Part shown: positions 52,870-55,411 of the stretch, piece by piece
Layout: each line of letters begins with the position of its first letter
Numbering within the stretch: the stretch's first letter is position 1
NCBI RefSeq assembly: GCF_000970465.2
Contig: NZ_LAJE02000189.1
Span: forward strand, 1-55,411
Length of the DNA: 55,411 nucleotides
Direction: 5' to 3'
Source: Devosia insulae DS-56
GTDB taxonomy: Bacteria > Pseudomonadota > Alphaproteobacteria > Rhizobiales > Devosiaceae
Made by a program: the position numbers and the translations under genes
Notes under the pieces: model-generated
Database searches by the model: none
Told to the model about the DNA's origin: nothing
What the model saw: the letters and a program-made list of their open reading frames with translations, nothing else

Positions 52870-53742
52870 CTAAGCATCGAGGTTCCTCCCCACCGCCCGC
52901 ATCAGGAAGATCGCGACAATGTTGGCGAGCACCACGGCGACGAGGCCTCCCGCCGCGCCGGCGCCGATGTTTCCGCCCAACACGCCGGTGTTGTAGATGA
53001 GGAAGGGCAGGTTGGTGCTGGCAAAGCCCGGGCCGCCGCCGGTGGTGATCTGGATTTCGGCATAGACGCCGAGCAGGTAGATCGTCTGGATCAGGATCAC
53101 CACGGTGATCGCCCGCGCCAGGTGCGGCAGGATGATGTACCAGAAGCGCCGGAACACATTGGCGCCGTCCATTTCGGCGGCTTCCTTCTGTTCCTCGCTC
53201 AGCGATTGCATCGCCGTCAGCAGGATCAGCGTCGCGAACGGCAGCCACTGCCAGGCGACGATGACGATGATCGACAGCAGCGGGTAATTGCCGAGCCAGT
53301 TGACCGGCTCCTGTCCGAAAAACCGTGACACCGCGGCGAAGACTCCCCAGGTCGGGTTCATCAACTCATGCTTCCAGACCACCGCCGCCACCGGCGGCAT
53401 GACGAAGAAGGGCGAGATCATCAGGATCCGGACGATCCCCTGGCCCCAGATCGGCTGGTCGAGCATCAAAGCGAGCAGAATGCCTAGGCCCACGGTGATC
53501 ACCAGCACGCCGACCACGATCAGCAGCGTGTTGATAATGGCCGGCCAGAAGGCCGGATCGGTGACGAAGAACTCGAAGTTCGCGAAACCGGCGAAACCCT
53601 TGATGTTGGGGTTGGTGAGCCGGTAGCGCTGGAAGGCAAACCAGATGGTCAGGGCCAGCGGCACGATCATCCAGATCAGCAGCACGAAGACCGAAGGCGC
53701 CATCATCCAGCGGGCGAGGCGATGCGACTGCTTGGTAGCCAT
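52870..53742 (-). CDS. smoF: Sorbitol/mannitol ABC transporter permease
   Basis: A 290-residue MalF-like permease beginning MATKQSHRLARWMMAPSVFVLL, about six membrane segments. The EAA motif is EQKEAAEMDGANVFRRFWYIILP. The start at 53742 is preferred to MRKTAG at 53790 because the extra 16 residues are not protein-like; no strong ribosome binding site is seen. Confidence 0.9.
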   Translation of the reverse strand: MATKQSHRLARWMMAPSVFVLLIWMIVPLALTIWFAFQRYRLTNPNIKGFAGFANFEFFVTDPAFWPAIINTLLIVVGVLVITVGLGILLALMLDQPIWGQGIVRILMISPFFVMPPVAAVVWKHELMNPTWGVFAAVSRFFGQEPVNWLGNYPLLSIIVIVAWQWLPFATLILLTAMQSLSEEQKEAAEMDGANVFRRFWYIILPHLARAITVVILIQTIYLLGVYAEIQITTGGGPGFASTNLPFLIYNTGVLGGNIGAGAAGGLVAVVLANIVAIFLMRAVGRNLDA

Positions 53743-53807
53743 GGTGCCGTTTCCCCAAATGCGCCGGTCCTCACCGGCCGTCTTGCGCAATCTATCCCCC
53801 GCACCGG

Positions 53808-53904
53808 GTCACCCCGGCGAAGGCCGGGGCCCATCCTGAAATCTCTCGGCGTCCACAGCGAGAGCAAGTATCTCAGGATAGGTACCGGCCTTCGCCGGCA
53901 TGAC
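53808..53904. repeat. Palindromic intergenic repeat between smoE and smoF
   Basis: A 97-bp imperfect inverted repeat: outer arms with GGCGAAGGCCGG and CCGGCCTTCGCC, followed inward by CATCCTGA and TCAGGATAGG. It differs in sequence from the element at 52732-52853. The type is common between genes in alphaproteobacterial genomes. Confidence 0.75.
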
Positions 53905-53953
53905 GCTGCGTGTGGGTGGGGCTGCGGCGACGGCAGCCCGCTGATCCGAAAGG

Positions 53954-53976
53954 GCCCGGCAGCGTGGCCGCCGGGC
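53954..53976 (-). terminator. Hairpin just after smoE
   Basis: GCCCGGC (53954-53960) and GCCGGGC (53970-53976) form a 7-bp stem 20 bp after the binding protein's stop. No T tract. It may protect the smoE mRNA end. Confidence 0.4.
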
Positions 53977-53996
53977 AGTCGCTCGGGAGGAGAACC

Positions 53997-55304
53997 TCAG
54001 TAGTAGCCGGCCGCCTTCATCTCGCGGTCGACGCTCTGCTGCGCCTGGGCCAGCGCGTCATCGACGCTGGTCGAGCCGGCGAGTGCCGCCGAGAACAGCT
54101 GGCCGACCGTGGTCGCCATGCCGGCGAACTCGGGGATGGCGACGAACTGCACGCCGGTATAGGGCACCGGCTTCACCGCCGGATTGGTCGGGTCGGCGGC
54201 GTTGATCGAGTCGAGCGTCATCTTGGCGAAGGGCGCCGCGGCCTGGTAATCGGCGTTGGCGTAGAGCGAGGTGCGGGTGCCCGGCGGAACGTTCGCCCAG
54301 CCGTCCTTGGCGGCGACCAGCGCCAAATAGTCCTTGCTGGTTGCCCAGGAGATGAACTTCTGCGCCGCGTCGGCCTTCTGCGAGCCGGCCGGGATGGCGA
54401 GCGACCAGGCCCAGAGCCAGTTGCCGCGCTTACCGAGCCCGGTGTCCGGGGCGAGGGCGAAACCGACCTTGTCGGCCACTGAGCTTGCCTTGGCGTCGGT
54501 CACGAACGAGGCGGCGACCGTGGCGTCGATCCACATGCCGCACTTGCCCTGCTGGAACAGCGTCAGGTTCTCGTTGAAGCCGTTCGAGGAGGCGCCGACC
54601 GGGCCGGCATCCTTCATCAGGTCGACATAGAACTGCAGCGTGTTCTTCCATTCCGGCTGGTCGAACTGCGGCTTCCAGGCTTCATCGAACCAGCGCGCGC
54701 CAAACGAGTTCGACATCGCGGTGAGGAACGCCATGTTCTCGCCCCAGCCGGCCTTACCGCGGAGGCAGATGCCGTTGATCTCGGCGGCGCGGTCGGTCAT
54801 TTTGCGGGCGGCGTCGGCGACGAACTCCCAGGTCGGGGCATCCGGCATGGTCAGCCCGGCCTTCTCCATCAGGTCCTTGCGATACATGATGAAGCTCGAC
54901 TCGCCATAGAACGGCGCGGCGTAGAGCTTGCCATCGGCGCTGAGACCGCCGCGAATGGCCGGCAGCAGGTCGTCGACATCATAGGTGTCGCCGAGATTGT
55001 CGAGCGGCAGCAGCCAGCTGTTCTTGGCCCAGATCGGCACTTCGTAGGTGCCGATGGTCATCACGTCGAACTGGCCGCCCTTGGTGGCGATATCGGTGGT
55101 GACGCGCTCGCGCAGGATGTTCTCCTCGAGCGTCACCCACTGCAGCTGGATATCTGGGTTCTTGGCGGTGAAATCGTCGGTCAGCCCCTGCATGCGAACC
55201 ATATCGCCATTGTTCACGGTGGCGATGGTGAGGGTGGTCTGGGCATACGCCGTCGAGCCGAGCGCAAGCACCAGCGCGCTCGAGAAAAGCGGAAGCAGTT
55301 TCAT
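53997..55304 (-). CDS. smoE: Sorbitol/mannitol ABC transporter substrate-binding protein
   Basis: A 435-residue periplasmic binding protein. The Sec signal is MKLLPLFSSALVLALGSTAYA. The mature N-terminus (TTLTIATVNNGDMVRMQGLT, then TDIATKGGQFDVMTIGTYEVPIWAK) matches the SmoE family of sorbitol/mannitol importers. GGGAGG seven bases before ATG 55304 fixes the start. It is the first gene of the polyol operon; the 107 bp upstream to the window end should hold the promoter. Confidence 0.93.
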   Translation of the reverse strand: MKLLPLFSSALVLALGSTAYAQTTLTIATVNNGDMVRMQGLTDDFTAKNPDIQLQWVTLEENILRERVTTDIATKGGQFDVMTIGTYEVPIWAKNSWLLPLDNLGDTYDVDDLLPAIRGGLSADGKLYAAPFYGESSFIMYRKDLMEKAGLTMPDAPTWEFVADAARKMTDRAAEINGICLRGKAGWGENMAFLTAMSNSFGARWFDEAWKPQFDQPEWKNTLQFYVDLMKDAGPVGASSNGFNENLTLFQQGKCGMWIDATVAASFVTDAKASSVADKVGFALAPDTGLGKRGNWLWAWSLAIPAGSQKADAAQKFISWATSKDYLALVAAKDGWANVPPGTRTSLYANADYQAAAPFAKMTLDSINAADPTNPAVKPVPYTGVQFVAIPEFAGMATTVGQLFSAALAGSTSVDDALAQAQQSVDREMKAAGYY

Positions 55305-55411
55305 CAATGTCCTCCCATCGGCGAGCATTTGTCTCGCCGCTGAGCAATTACTCACAAACTTTAGTATGATGTCAAGCGGGTGGAACGCCTTCTGCTCCCC
55401 TCCCCCTTGAG

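Overview
The window is high-GC DNA with GGAG-type ribosome binding sites. It carries FixL/FixJ-style two-component proteins, Tat-exported enzymes, a sorbitol/mannitol (smo-type) ABC operon and palindromic intergenic repeats. Together these suggest an alphaproteobacterium, most likely of the Hyphomicrobiales. I cannot name the genus; a Devosia-like organism is only a guess.

Region 1 (about 0-28.5 kb) is a signalling and stress/detoxification block. It holds four sensor kinases (1362-3818, 8160-11408, 16347-17072, 25827-28277), two FixJ-type response regulators and one stand-alone receiver. Around them lie short transcription units for hydrolases and redox or stress proteins: a metallo-beta-lactamase-fold enzyme, a DUF4126 membrane protein, a short AraC regulator with a universal stress protein, two epoxide hydrolases, three other alpha/beta hydrolases, a thioredoxin-fold lipoprotein, a UBP zinc finger, a tautomerase, an enoyl-CoA hydratase-like protein, an isochorismatase-like hydrolase, an FMN reductase and two small secreted proteins. 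Nearly every promoter region here carries an imperfect 12-bp palindrome (consensus AYACCWWNGTRY). In eight places it is present as two copies exactly 17 bp apart, often with a CGNCG spacer. Most lie 60-140 bp before a start codon. I read this as the operator of one local regulon, including the kinases and regulators themselves, with a FixJ-type protein as the likeliest binder. I did not see the motif at promoters in the right half.

At 28.5-28.8 kb the two halves meet in a short junk zone: a decayed PAS-domain fragment, then the 3' part of a tRNA (anticodon arm to CCA, apparent anticodon GAT) with no matching 5' half. This looks like a relic att site.

Region 2 (28.8-37.1 kb) is a leftward operon: PhyH-family oxygenase, six-hairpin glycosidase-like protein, and a CUT1 ABC importer (binding protein, two permeases, ATPase). 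A rightward aldose-epimerase-like gene flanks it. Region 3 (37.1-46.9 kb) is a sugar-acid module: a divergent dgoK-like kinase facing a rightward operon of DapA-family aldolase, enolase-superfamily dehydratase, complete CUT1 ABC importer, an IclR regulator fused to an SMP-30 lactonase, and an SDR dehydrogenase. It encodes sugar uptake, oxidation, lactone hydrolysis, dehydration and aldol cleavage. Region 4 (47.0-55.3 kb) is a leftward polyol operon: smoE, smoF, smoG, smoK, mtlK and a HAD phosphatase-FGGY kinase fusion, with palindromic repeat elements in two of its intergenic gaps.
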